Notes: generated by a model not told the origin, from the sequence alone. 64,000 nt of DNA from Evansella caseinilytica (GCF_900107275.1 NZ_FNPI01000005.1:1-64000); one strand, 5' to 3'. Positions 38,851-47,120 are shown, counted from the first letter of the stretch. Made by a program: numbers and translations.

Positions 38851-39504
38851 TCAATGTAATTCGGTATACAGTCTCCGCTGTACAAGCAGCGTATCAATCG
38901 GACACTCCTCTGCGTCTCTACCGTATTGCCATGCCCAGACATTTGCTTCACAATCAGGGGACAGGGGGTTAAAACGCGGATAATTTCCCTTTGGTGTAAC
39001 TCCCGGAGCCGGCTCCGCGCTCCACAGCACCGTTTGCTGCCGCACAAGATCACTTCTGACAATCGCTTCACAATAAGCTGTGTTGAACGGCCCCTCTGTC
39101 GGATCATGGTAAATTCCCGGACGATAACCGCTGTTATAAAGCTTTTCCACCCAGGCGATAATCCAATCGGCATCGGCCTCAAAAAAACGCTCGACATTGG
39201 CAAAAATAAACACGCCTTCCCTTATTCCGAGCCGCCTTGCATTAAAAATTGCATTTTGTCCGGCAACAGAACCGGCCTGAGCACCTACAGCCTCTTGGAA
39301 ATTATTGTAAATAGGTAAAATTTTAATGCCATGATTTTTCAAAAAAGCAATCTCTTCTCTTGTCAGGCCCTCGCTTACATTAGGAATCGTGTTCAAATAT
39401 CTTCCCCACACATCAGGCTGACCAAATTGATTTTGCACACATTCGTACAACTGCTGGGTCGCTGCCGCAGCCGAATCTACGCCCCAGATGACATTCTGCA
39501 TCAT
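38851..39504 (-). CDS. DUF1906 (Rv2525c-like) glycoside-hydrolase-like protein
   Basis: A 217-residue single-domain protein. IWGVDSAAAATQQLYECVQNQFGQPDVWGRYL at the start, IKILPIYNNFQEAVG in the middle and GYRPGIYHDPTEGPF later fit the DUF1906 TIM-barrel family. That family is related to GH25-like lysozymes and often found in sporulation- or wall-associated proteins. No signal peptide is visible. AAGGAGGCGG precedes the ATG pair. Activity unproven. Confidence 0.85.
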   Translation of the reverse strand: MMQNVIWGVDSAAAATQQLYECVQNQFGQPDVWGRYLNTIPNVSEGLTREEIAFLKNHGIKILPIYNNFQEAVGAQAGSVAGQNAIFNARRLGIREGVFIFANVERFFEADADWIIAWVEKLYNSGYRPGIYHDPTEGPFNTAYCEAIVRSDLVRQQTVLWSAEPAPGVTPKGNYPRFNPLSPDCEANVWAWQYGRDAEECPIDTLLVQRRLYTELH

Positions 39505-39664
39505 ACACCGCCTCCTTCTCTCTTAATACTATATGTCGTAAGCAGCGGAAATAGTGTAGCAACTTTGCAGGTTTTGCAGACAAATTCCACTGTCGAGAAA
39601 CTGTTGCCTTCGCCGTTAAGCTGGCGGCCGTGCGCGTACAATACATGCGATTTTTCATTCGAAA

Positions 39665-39694
39665 AGGCACCTTGGCGCGATCGCCAAAGTGCCT
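39665..39694 (-). terminator. Terminator of the doxX gene
   Basis: On the minus strand AGGCACTTTGGCG and CGCCAAGGTGCCT pair over 13 positions with one mismatch around ATCG, followed by TTTTC. It lies 20 nt beyond the doxX stop. Confidence 0.8.
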
Positions 39695-39712
39695 GGAGAA
39701 AAGAACGGTATG

Positions 39713-40216
39713 TTACACTTGCGCGGTTTCCGCTCCCGCCTTTTTCTTGAACAATTTTTCACGGATAAATGGCACCACCCAGCGGTCGCCGCCGAATTTA
39801 CCGGCATTGTAGCCTGCTGCCAGGATAAAGATCGTCAATAGAACCATCCAAGGATTGGTGGAAATCGTGCCGGCAAACATAAAGGCAAAATTCATCATGA
39901 TTCCAAAAAACGCTGCCGCAGTTGTCAATACGCCAAGAATCAGTCCGAGTCCAACGAGAAACTCTCCCCAAGCGACCATGAAGCTGAATGTTCCCGAATT
40001 AGGCAATGCAAAATTTTCGATAAAGGCATGATATGTCGGATAGTATTCAGCAACGGTTTCGTTGGCGACCACACCGTTTAAATACCCGGAGGCGTCAAAA
40101 CGCTCACCTGTGATTTTTCCCCACCCTGCCGTCATCCATTTCCAACCGAGATAAACACGTAGAATCGTCAAAATTCCAGCAGCAATCTGATTGTTACGCA
40201 AGAAATTCATAAACAT
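39713..40216 (-). CDS. DoxX family membrane protein
   Basis: A protein of about 167 residues with four predicted membrane helices and the DoxX features LRVYLGWKWMTAGWGKI near the start and VAWGEFLVGLGLILGVLTTAAAFFG. DoxX relatives include subunits or partners of quinone and thiosulfate oxidation systems and CatD-type quinone-stress proteins. The start is taken at 40216 (GGGGGG 7 nt upstream); ATG 40222 is too close to that site. Its leader carries a CRP/FNR-type site and a palindromic operator. Confidence 0.85.
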   Translation of the reverse strand: MFMNFLRNNQIAAGILTILRVYLGWKWMTAGWGKITGERFDASGYLNGVVANETVAEYYPTYHAFIENFALPNSGTFSFMVAWGEFLVGLGLILGVLTTAAAFFGIMMNFAFMFAGTISTNPWMVLLTIFILAAGYNAGKFGGDRWVVPFIREKLFKKKAGAETAQV

Positions 40217-40315
40217 TTTCATTCCCCCCAAGGAATATAATATTGTAAAGATAAGTGCATATTGTGAAAGATCGAGTGACCTTGTCAACATCTGCCTCGC
40301 ATCGCGTTGTGTTGT

Positions 40316-40329
40316 TTAGTGATCACTAA
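40316..40329. promoter_or_regulatory. Palindromic operator candidate in the doxX promoter
   Basis: TTAGTGATCACTAA is a perfect 14-bp palindrome. It lies just downstream of a minus-strand -10 candidate TATACT (40349-40344), about where transcription would start, which is a typical repressor position. Its symmetry fits a MarR- or DUF24-type dimer, but the regulator is not identified. Confidence 0.5.
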
Positions 40330-40412
40330 CTATCTTCAATATCAGTATACAATGAGAACCATATTTACAAATCCCTCAGTTGTGAACATCCGATTGCAAA
40401 CTGGTGAATAAA

Positions 40413-40430
40413 GTGTGACGAAAATCACAC
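40413..40430. promoter_or_regulatory. CRP/FNR-type site upstream of doxX
   Basis: GTGTGACGAAAATCACAC is a perfect GTGTGA-N6-TCACAC inverted repeat. It shares the identical 15-mer TGTGACGAAAATCAC with the nrfHA site at 5419. It is centred about 84 nt upstream of the predicted doxX transcription start. The rest of the 40217-40782 interval contains no gene. Confidence 0.6.
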
Positions 40431-40723
40431 TGTCTGATTATTCCCGAAATATCATCGGCCGGTGTCGGCTTCGGGCAGCTAATAGACAGCCTGTTAAAAT
40501 AGAGTGCATGTATTTTCGTCACCTTTTTCCTCCGTACACGATGGCTGTTTATTTTGTATATGATGGGGAAAATAATGTGCAACCTGCTTGCTGTTCTAAG
40601 TTCTAAGCTCATAGCTTGTTTATAAGATGGGATATATTTAATTAACACGTAGTGTCGATGCATGATTTTTCAAACAGCTGAACACGGCGCGTAACCATTT
40701 TCTGTGAATTGCCGGGGCATGCC

Positions 40724-40764
40724 AAAAAACCTTCACAAGCTTTCACATGCCTGCAAAGGTTTTT
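40724..40764 (-). terminator. Terminator of the 82-residue protein gene
   Basis: On the minus strand AAAAACCTT pairs with AAGGTTTTTT across a partly paired loop, ending in a T run. It starts about 20 nt beyond the stop codon of the gene at 40783-41031. Confidence 0.65.
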
Positions 40765-40782
40765 AGAGGATGTCCTACACAA

Positions 40783-41031
40783 TTATATTTTTTCATCAAC
40801 AAATGTTCCCTTTCCTGTTAGATCATTTTCTATGTTTATTCCGATTTCTGATAAAAAGATGGCTTTTGCCTTTTCTTCCGCAAGCCGATTACGATGGGAT
40901 CGTCTCTCCAACGATTTGGAAAATTCCACCCGCTGAACTCGAGGTGATGGTGATATATTCATTTCGCTCTGCTTCTGTCGATGATGGTACAACAATACTT
41001 GCTCATCTCTAACCGGCGGAATATAACCCAT
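40783..41031 (-). CDS. Small charged protein of unknown function, 82 residues
   Basis: MGYIPPVRDEQVLLYHHRQK begins a hydrophilic, strongly basic middle (RRSHRNRLAEEKAK) with no membrane segment. AGGAGGG lies 8 nt before the ATG. The opening MGYIPPV-x-x-x-Q-Y/L resembles a group of small Bacillus proteins I cannot name reliably. It has its own terminator and is probably monocistronic. Confidence 0.75.
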   Translation of the reverse strand: MGYIPPVRDEQVLLYHHRQKQSEMNISPSPRVQRVEFSKSLERRSHRNRLAEEKAKAIFLSEIGINIENDLTGKGTFVDEKI

Positions 41032-41198
41032 AACCCATCCCTCCTATGTCTTCTTTCTTTACTTATTCCCGAAATGAACGACTGCGAAACGTGAATTTTT
41101 AAGAGATGAACACATTAAGTAAACAAACGGATACAACCCTCGCATGAAATCCGGCTTGATGAATTGCGTCCATTGTCCTGTGAATGCGGCTTCACGCT

Positions 41199-41552
41199 TC
41201 ACTGCAAAAACTGGATTACGACGGACTCGATAACAGCGGCGACAGCGGCAGCTGCCAGAATGGCAATCACAACGGCAAAGACCGTTGGATAGAGAACGTA
41301 CCCGCCATAGAGAAAAGCACTCGTCCATATCCCCATGCACCAATGGCAACTGACTAGCTCTCCTGCCCACTTCTTCCAGCCTCTTTCTTTAAAAACGATG
41401 ATTGTTTCCACCCCGCCGTCTTCTGTCCTTACTTCTTTATATTCGACAAACAATCTTCGAAATCCTTCCGTAATCGAATCGTATACAAGCAGGTGCGTGA
41501 AACGAAATACCGCTAAAGCATAAAGCAAAAATGTAAAAAGCCCAATCTCCAC
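41199..41552 (-). CDS. yjcA: DUF1360 membrane protein (YjcA-like)
   Basis: A 117-residue membrane protein with helices at about 3-22 and 85-115 and the DUF1360 core ALAVFRFTHLLVYD ... LVSCHWCMGIWTSAFLYGGYV. Its Cys-His-Trp-Cys motif is characteristic. B. subtilis YjcA is of this family and is linked to sporulation, with no known activity. It lies between the 82-residue gene and fabI on the same strand. Confidence 0.85.
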   Translation of the reverse strand: MEIGLFTFLLYALAVFRFTHLLVYDSITEGFRRLFVEYKEVRTEDGGVETIIVFKERGWKKWAGELVSCHWCMGIWTSAFLYGGYVLYPTVFAVVIAILAAAAVAAVIESVVIQFLQ

Positions 41553-41708
41553 TTTTTTTCACCTTCCCCACTGCAATTTGGCGACTATGACAATGTTTGC
41601 CGGTCAGCCTCTGCCGTGCAGCCATATTGTATGTACAACACCACTATATTTCTGTTGCCGTGAGTTTAGAAGGGAAAGCTGTGACAAATTTCCTCGCAAC
41701 ATCATTCA

Positions 41709-41850
41709 GTTGTCCGTGTTTTCGATCAGGGATCCCGTCCAATGTTGTTTCTTTCCCGTCGTTTTGAACAGGTATCCCGTCGATATTAAGATTTTATCCG
41801 TCGTATTAGGTAAGGATCCCGTCCATTCCGATGACTTTTCCGTCAACAGC
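41709..41850 (-). repeat. Seven GACGG motifs phased at exactly 21 bp
   Basis: CCGT on the + strand (GACGG or CACGG on the minus strand) occurs at 41714, 41735, 41756, 41777, 41798, 41819 and 41840, with every interval 21 bp. The bases between are mostly different. On the minus strand one frame reads as heptads starting TG or TD/TE (TGSLPNT, TDKILIS, TGYLFKT, TGKKQHW, TGSLIEN). Another frame gives DG heptads interrupted by two stops. No convincing ribosome site is present. It lies directly beyond the fabI terminator; the rest of 41553-41947 has no gene. Confidence 0.75.
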
Positions 41851-41870
41851 CCGCAGATAGAATGTAGACA

Positions 41871-41910
41871 AAAAAATCCCGACAGCCACAAATGGCCGCC
41901 GGGATTTCTT
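41871..41910 (-). terminator. Terminator of fabI
   Basis: On the minus strand AAATCCCG-gcg-GCCA-tttg-TGGC-tgt-CGGGATTTTTTTG forms a two-part stem followed by T7. It lies about 40 nt beyond the fabI stop. Confidence 0.9.
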
Positions 41911-41947
41911 TGTCTACTAAACACAATATTTATTCTGCACCCGCGCT

Positions 41948-42727
41948 TTACATTAATCCAATGGTATTGTAACCGCCATCGACATGAAGGATTTCACCGG
42001 TTATTCCCCGCGACATCGGGCTCATTAGAAACAGTGCTGCGTCGCCAACTTCTTCCTGTGTCACCGAACGCTTCAACGGCGCTTTTTCCTCCATCTCCTT
42101 TAAAACCTCGTTGAATCCGCCGATTCCTTTGGCGGCCAACGTGCGAATTGGCCCGGCGGAAATTGCATTCACACGAACGCCGTCTTTGCCAAGGTCGTTT
42201 GCCAAATACTTGACGCTGGCGTCCAAGGAAGCTTTAGCGACTCCCATGACATTATAATTTTTTACAACCCGCTCTCCACCCAGGTATGTTAGTGTAATAA
42301 TGCTGGCTCCTTCTGCGAGCATCGGCCGGGCAGCCTTCGCAACCGCAGTCAAAGAATAAGCACTGATGTTTTGCGCCAGTAAAAACCCGTCCCGCGTCGT
42401 GTTCAAATATTCACCGATGATTTCATCGCGGTTGGCGAACGCGATACAATGGGCAATCCCGTCAATAGTGCCGACTTCTTCTTTTATCTGCTGAAACGCT
42501 GCTGCAATTTCTTCATCATTCGTTACATCACAAGGTAAAACCAGAGCATCCTTCCGCTCCAGCGTTGCTGCCAGCTCCCTTACATTTTTCTCCAGCCTTT
42601 CACCTGCATATGTAAAGATCAGCCGGGCTCCGGCCTTTGACAGAGATTCAGCAATCCCCCAGGCAATACTTCGTTTATTGGCAACACCCATGATGATATA
42701 CGTACGATCGGATAAGTCAATTTTCAT
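41948..42727 (-). CDS. fabI: Enoyl-ACP reductase FabI
   Basis: A 259-residue NAD(P)H-dependent enoyl-ACP reductase of the SDR fold. Cofactor-binding IIMGVANKRSIAWGIAESL is at about 11-30 and the catalytic pair is in YNVMGVAK (Tyr-x6-Lys). A C-terminal GITGEILHVDGGYNTIG follows. It performs the last step of each fatty-acid elongation cycle and is the triclosan target in many bacteria. It is monocistronic with its own promoter, FapR-like operator and terminator. Confidence 0.97.
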   Translation of the reverse strand: MKIDLSDRTYIIMGVANKRSIAWGIAESLSKAGARLIFTYAGERLEKNVRELAATLERKDALVLPCDVTNDEEIAAAFQQIKEEVGTIDGIAHCIAFANRDEIIGEYLNTTRDGFLLAQNISAYSLTAVAKAARPMLAEGASIITLTYLGGERVVKNYNVMGVAKASLDASVKYLANDLGKDGVRVNAISAGPIRTLAAKGIGGFNEVLKEMEEKAPLKRSVTQEEVGDAALFLMSPMSRGITGEILHVDGGYNTIGLM

Positions 42728-42755
42728 GAAACGGCTCCTTTCATAACCACTTGAT

Positions 42756-42801
42756 ATTAGTACTTGGTCATAATTTTACCGGTAAACAAGACTTTAGTCA
42801 A
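42756..42801 (-). promoter_or_regulatory. fabI promoter with FapR-like operator
   Basis: On the minus strand TTGACT (42801-42796), 17 nt and TAAAAT (42778-42773) form a good sigma-A promoter. ATTAGTACTTGGTCATAAT (42756-42774, + strand) matches the FapR consensus ATTAGTACCTGATACTAAT at 15 of 19 positions and covers the predicted start point. FapR represses fatty-acid genes and is released by malonyl-CoA, so fabI is likely in that regulon. Confidence 0.75.
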
Positions 42802-42856
42802 ATCTGTCATTGACGGACATACTAACTAAATAAACCATATTGTCAGGAGGAAAGTC

Positions 42857-43636
42857 ATGTTTGACATTATCGGGGATATTCACGGTTGCTGTGAAGAAAT
42901 GATCGATTTGCTGAAAAAGCTTGACTACGAGCCGGACCACGAAAAAATTGCCCATCCGGCCAACAGAAAACCGGTTTTTTTAGGTGATTTAACGGACAGA
43001 GGCCCGGCGTCGGTCAACGTCATCACGAAGGTTGCATCGTGGGTGAAAGCCGATCGAGCGCTTTACTGCCCGGGCAATCACTGTAACAAATTGTACCGCT
43101 ATTTTCTTGGCAGGAAAGTCGTCGTCAGCCACGGACTGGAAACAACCGTTGCCGAATTGGAGCAGCTCGACGCCAAAAGCTATGAACATGTTTCTTCCAT
43201 GTTTCGTCGCTTGTATGAAGCAGCTCCGCTTTATCTCGTTCTCGATCACGGCAACCTCGTTGTTGCCCATGCGGGAATTCGTCCAAGTGATATTGGAAAA
43301 TCAAATAAAAGCGTGCAAACCTTCGTTTTATACGGCGATATTACCGGCAAGAAGCACTCCGACGGCCGGCCGGTACGCAGGGACTGGTCGAAAAAATATT
43401 CTTATGAATGCACAGTTGTTTACGGCCACTCGCCGGTGAAGGAACCTCGCCAAATTGGCAACACGATCAACATCGATACCGGATGCGTATTCGGAAATGC
43501 CTTGACTGCCTACCGCTGGCCAGAAAAACAAACAGTTTCCGTTCCGTCAAAACAACCGTATATAGAAGAAAAATTTCACCCTGTCGATCCCCATGATGTA
43601 TCCCGTCTCAGCGGCAGCCCCGGTACAAGAAACTAA
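42857..43636 (+). CDS. prpE: Bis(5'-nucleosyl)-tetraphosphatase PrpE (PPP family)
   Basis: The 259-residue metallophosphatase has the PPP-family blocks DIIGDIHGC (near 3-11), LGDLTDRGP (about 43-51), CPGNHCNKL (about 74-82) and VVAHAGI (about 135-141). These supply the two-metal site. B. subtilis PrpE hydrolyses diadenosine tetraphosphate and also affects spore germination. AGGAGGAAAG precedes the ATG. The 3' end overlaps the convergent pseudouridine synthase gene by 4 nt. Confidence 0.95.
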   Translation: MFDIIGDIHGCCEEMIDLLKKLDYEPDHEKIAHPANRKPVFLGDLTDRGPASVNVITKVASWVKADRALYCPGNHCNKLYRYFLGRKVVVSHGLETTVAELEQLDAKSYEHVSSMFRRLYEAAPLYLVLDHGNLVVAHAGIRPSDIGKSNKSVQTFVLYGDITGKKHSDGRPVRRDWSKKYSYECTVVYGHSPVKEPRQIGNTINIDTGCVFGNALTAYRWPEKQTVSVPSKQPYIEEKFHPVDPHDVSRLSGSPGTRN

Positions 43637-44547
43637 CGGTCTTCGGGATCATTTTTCATCCAGCTGATTTTTTCCTGCATATCCCGCGGCAACGGACAAG
43701 TAAGCTGATGCCGTTTACCTGTTAGCGGATGAGTAAAAACCATCTCCGAAGAATGCAGCCCATGGCGATTCAAGCCTTCTTTCCTTCCGCCGTAGAGAGT
43801 ATCGCCGATCAGCGGATGCCCGATATGGCTGAAATGAACGCGGATTTGATGCGTCCTTCCCGTTTCCAGGCGCACTTTTACCAGCGTCGCCTCCCGGTAG
43901 TGCTCCAGCACTTCAAAATGGGTAACAGCTCGCTGGCCTTCAGCGGACACCTCCCTTTCAATAATGCTGTCTGATTTTCTCGCGATCGGAGCGTCGATTG
44001 TACCGGATAAAGCTGTTAATTTTCCATGAACAAGCGCCATGTAGGTTCGCGCTATCGGGTGGCCGATGCTTGCGTGCACAAACAAATCATGGACATAACG
44101 ATACTTGGCGACCATTAACAGACCGGAAGTGTCGCGATCCAGACGGCTCACTGCATGAAAGGTTGACGCTATGCAGTTTCTTTGAAAGTAATCGATCACT
44201 GCGCCGGCCAACGATTCGCGATGCTCCCGCGATGGAATCGTCGCTAGTGCGGACGGCTTGTTTATCACTAAAAGATAGTCATCTTCAAAAACGATCGGCA
44301 ACGGACGGTTCACCGGAACAATTCCGGCGCTTACTTCCTCCGCCGGGAACAAGACTTCCACCTCATCCCCTGCTCTGATGCAATAGCGGACAGTTACTTC
44401 CTCGCCATTTACGGTGAGCTGGCCACCTTGGAATTTGATATCTGCCAGCGCTTTTTTGGAAATCCGCTTTTCTTCCCGCAAAAACGTCCGCAGCAGTTGT
44501 CCCGCTTCTTTATCCGCCACTTTCCAGATGAGCTTTAATCGGTTCAT
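43633..44547 (-). CDS. RluA/RluD-family pseudouridine synthase (YjbO-like)
   Basis: A protein of about 304 residues. An N-terminal S4-like RNA-binding domain (LLRTFLREEKRISKKALADIKFQGGQLTVNGE) is followed by the RluA catalytic domain with SRLDRDTSGLLMVAK, which contains the catalytic Asp, and GRTHQIRVHFSHIGHPLIGD. It isomerises uridine in rRNA or tRNA; the target base is not predictable here. The ATG at 44547 is 1 nt after the ppnK stop, and no ribosome site of its own is evident, so it is probably translated by coupling. Confidence 0.93.
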   Translation of the reverse strand: MNRLKLIWKVADKEAGQLLRTFLREEKRISKKALADIKFQGGQLTVNGEEVTVRYCIRAGDEVEVLFPAEEVSAGIVPVNRPLPIVFEDDYLLVINKPSALATIPSREHRESLAGAVIDYFQRNCIASTFHAVSRLDRDTSGLLMVAKYRYVHDLFVHASIGHPIARTYMALVHGKLTALSGTIDAPIARKSDSIIEREVSAEGQRAVTHFEVLEHYREATLVKVRLETGRTHQIRVHFSHIGHPLIGDTLYGGRKEGLNRHGLHSSEMVFTHPLTGKRHQLTCPLPRDMQEKISWMKNDPEDR

Positions 44548-44548
44548 C

Positions 44549-45343
44549 TCAGTCTGCAATAAACGATTCCTTCACCCGTTTCCAAAATGGAAACGGCCGA
44601 AATCTGGCAAAGCGGATTTTTTCTTCTGCCACACGGCACTGAATGGATTTTACTCCTCGCTGCAGCTTCGTGAGATGATCGATGGAAATTTGAAAATCCA
44701 TTTTACTCGACGGCTTTAGCAAGCATGTATGGTGCTGCGGCAACACGAGCGGGGAACCGATCGTCCGGTACACCCGATTGTTGATGGAAGCCATTTCCGC
44801 TACCTGGATCGCTGGCAGAGAAGGGTGTATAATCGCTCCTCCCAATGCTTTGTTGTAGGCCGTGCTCCCCGAAGGCGTGGAAATACAAAGGCCGTCACCG
44901 CGAAAGGTTTCGAAATGTTCCCCTTTGATTTCGATATCCATGACAATCGAACCTTCCGAGCTTCTTAGCGAACATTCATTAAGAGCCAAATATCTTTCTG
45001 ATGTCACATCATCATGATAGCGGATGATCACTTCCAGCACCGGATACTCCACCACTTTAAACGGTGTTTTCGCAATATGAATCACCAGCTTTTCCAGCTC
45101 ATCCGGCTGCCAATCGGCATAAAACCCTAAATGGCCTGTATGAATGCCGACAAACGCGGTTTCCGCAAGCCGGTGCGAATATTTATGAAAAGCCTTCAGC
45201 ATCGTCCCGTCGCCCCCGACAGAAATGACGATCTCAGGCTCGACTACGTCAATTTCCAGCTTATACTCCTGCAAATAAGCGGTAATATTATTTGAAATGA
45301 CGTTTGAATCATGATCTCCCCTGGAATGAACAGTAAATTTCAT
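44549..45343 (-). CDS. ppnK: NAD kinase PpnK
   Basis: The 264-residue enzyme has the NAD-kinase motif [13 protein letters not shown] (catalytic Asp) near residue 43, then [10 protein letters not shown] and [22 protein letters not shown]. It phosphorylates NAD to NADP in the cytoplasm. It lies 25 nt after the (p)ppGpp synthetase gene and directly before the pseudouridine synthase, in the conserved yjbM-ppnK-yjbO operon. The ribosome site AAGGGA is about 12 nt upstream. Confidence 0.96.
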   Translation of the reverse strand: MKFTVHSRGDHDSNVISNNITAYLQEYKLEIDVVEPEIVISVGGDGTMLKAFHKYSHRLAETAFVGIHTGHLGFYADWQPDELEKLVIHIAKTPFKVVEYPVLEVIIRYHDDVTSERYLALNECSLRSSEGSIVMDIEIKGEHFETFRGDGLCISTPSGSTAYNKALGGAIIHPSLPAIQVAEMASINNRVYRTIGSPLVLPQHHTCLLKPSSKMDFQISIDHLTKLQRGVKSIQCRVAEEKIRFARFRPFPFWKRVKESFIAD

Positions 45344-45368
45344 AATGACAGATATCCCTTCTTAGCAA

Positions 45369-45992
45369 TCAATTCTTGTTTTTCATCGAGATAATTTTTT
45401 GTGCCTCCTGCACTTCTCCGCGGATTTGCGACATTTCCTCATCCAGGCGAAAAGCGGCTTCCGCAGCCCGCTTCAGCCGTTCTTCCACTTCCTTCGGGAT
45501 TTGTCCTGAATATTTATATTTTAAGGAGTGTTCAATCGTCGCCCAAAAATTCATTGCCAGCGTCCGAATTTGAAGCTCCACCAAAATTTTTTTCACTCCG
45601 CCTTCTATCATTTGCACCGGATATCGTAAAACAAGGTGATAAGAACGATATCCGCTGCTTTTCTTACGCTTAATATAGTCGCGCTCTTCAACGATGTCGA
45701 AATCGGTTCTTGCCTTCACAAGCTCAACGACTGTGTTGATATCCTCGACAAATTGGCACATGACACGGACCCCGGCGAGATCCTGCATTTTTTCCTCCAC
45801 TTCCTCCAGGGGGATGTTTTTTCTCTCTGCCTTTTCCAATATGCTCTGTACAGGCTTTACCCGCCCTGTCACAAATTCTATCGGAGTATGCTCAGAAGAC
45901 CGCTGAAATTGTTCCCGTATTCCTTTCAGCTTGATTTTTAATTCTTCCACTGCCTGTTTGTACGGTGCAAGCAGTCCATTCCAATCCTCCAA
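45369..45992 (-). CDS. yjbM: Small alarmone synthetase YjbM/RelQ ((p)ppGpp synthetase)
   Basis: A 207-residue protein consisting of a RelA/SpoT synthetase domain without hydrolase or regulatory domains. Motifs are VTGRVKPVQSILEK, YIKRKKSSGYRSYHLVLRYPV and VELQIRTLAMNFWATIEHSLKYKYSG. It makes (p)ppGpp/pGpp from GTP or GDP and ATP. It matches B. subtilis YjbM/SasB along its length. The start is a TTG at 45992 with GGTGGTGA about 7 nt upstream. Confidence 0.95.
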   Translation of the reverse strand: MEDWNGLLAPYKQAVEELKIKLKGIREQFQRSSEHTPIEFVTGRVKPVQSILEKAERKNIPLEEVEEKMQDLAGVRVMCQFVEDINTVVELVKARTDFDIVEERDYIKRKKSSGYRSYHLVLRYPVQMIEGGVKKILVELQIRTLAMNFWATIEHSLKYKYSGQIPKEVEERLKRAAEAAFRLDEEMSQIRGEVQEAQKIISMKNKN

Positions 45993-46027
45993 CGTTCATC
46001 ACCACCAAAGCTACACTTTCTGGAATA

Positions 46028-46423
46028 TTAACGTAATGTAAAGCTTTTTTCCACCCGGCTGACCATTTCGTCGCCGTAATTGCTGTTTCCGCGAATATTC
46101 TCCAACAAAAAATCAAGTTCCTCCCAAAATCCGGCCAACTCTATGCTTATGTTATCACTGCCGGACGAAAATACCGCCGTAATTGCCCGTTTATTCAGCC
46201 TTGCTTTGTTCAAGTCAGCCCAGACATTATCCGGAAAGCGCAAATGAGCAAATTTTTCCTGCTCGTCTTCAAGTATGTATACGAAAGTAAAGGCATCGGA
46301 ATCGACCAGCACTTGACCGGCCGGCTGCAACGATTTTAAATACGCGCTGCTGTCCACTGTCTCAATGACCGCTTTTAACTGATTGTTATCGCTAACGATG
46401 TTTCCTACATTCCAAGCCGGCAT
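46028..46423 (-). CDS. yjbL: UPF0738 protein YjbL
   Basis: A 131-residue cytoplasmic protein with the YjbL/UPF0738 pattern: AWNVGNIVSDNNQLKAVIETVDSSAY, VLVDSDAFTFVYILED, and the C-terminal EELDFLLENIRGNSNYGDEMV. Its function is unknown. The ATG at 46423 has AGGAG 9 nt upstream and is preferred over the ATG at 46444. Upstream lies the tandem repeat array at 46503-46990. Confidence 0.9.
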   Translation of the reverse strand: MPAWNVGNIVSDNNQLKAVIETVDSSAYLKSLQPAGQVLVDSDAFTFVYILEDEQEKFAHLRFPDNVWADLNKARLNKRAITAVFSSGSDNISIELAGFWEELDFLLENIRGNSNYGDEMVSRVEKSFTLR

Positions 46424-46502
46424 TATCCTCATCTCCTCAATCATCGATTATCACATAAAGTTTAACATATATTTTTGCACACTTCGATCTTCTGATAGTG
46501 GA

Positions 46503-46990
46503 TGTTCAAAAAGATCGCTCTTTAGCTTTTTGAACATGCACGATGCAATGCGTGGAGCCGATGCACTCTTTTCAAGTCGGCTATGAGTGGTTTTCTCGTA
46601 GTCGACGCAGCGAGCGGAACCATTGCCTTTTTTAATATCTTCTAATACTGCATGTTCAAAAAGATCGCTCTTTAGCTTTTTGAACATGCACGATGCAATG
46701 CGTGGAGCCGATGCACTCTTTTCAAGTCGGCTATGAGTGGTTTTCTCGTAGTCGACGCAGCGAGCGGAACCATTGCCTTTTTTAATATCTTCTAATACTG
46801 CATGTTCAAAAAGATCGCTCTTTAGCTTTTTGAACATGCACGATGCAATGCGTGGAGCCGATGCACTCTTTTCAAGTCGGCTATGAGTGGTTTTCTCGTA
46901 GTCGACGCAGCGAGCGGAACCATTGCCTTTTTGAATATCTTCTAAATACTGCATGTTCAAAAAGATCGCTCTTTAGCTTTATAAACATCC
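46503..46990. repeat. Tandem array of three 150-bp family B repeats plus a partial fourth
   Basis: TGTTCAAAAAGATCGCTC begins at 46503, 46653, 46803 and 46954. The first three units are nearly identical and exactly 150 bp apart; the fourth stops after a degraded hairpin. Each unit has a perfect 11-bp hairpin TGTTCAAAAAG/CTTTTTGAACA followed by a body ending in gagcggaaccattgcctttt. Because 150 is divisible by three, a minus-strand frame stays open as 50-residue repeats; I regard that frame as a by-product. The array fills most of the yjbL-yjbK interval. Confidence 0.9.
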
Positions 46991-47091
46991 GCAATTACAT
47001 AGAAGCGAGCATTTTGCACAAATTACCATAAATAACAATTTATTTCCCTTTCGATTGCACCCTAACAATACTAAAATATATATAAGTCTTA

Positions 47092-47120
47092 TTGTCAAAG
47101 AAAATCGTATGTGAAATAAT
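47092..47120 (+). promoter_or_regulatory. Sigma-A promoter of yjbK-yjbJ
   Basis: TTGTCA (47092-47097), 17 nt and AATAAT (47115-47120) lie about 68 nt before the yjbK start. Confidence 0.6.

Noticed and set aside
46451-46960. A 169-codon minus-strand frame with three 50-residue repeats
   Set aside because: It is produced by the 150-bp tandem DNA repeat staying in frame. It has no ribosome site, its sequence matches the frames of isolated family B copies, and no protein family is visible.
46503-46990. CRISPR array
   Set aside because: The repeats are contiguous 150-bp units without short spacers, and there are no cas genes.
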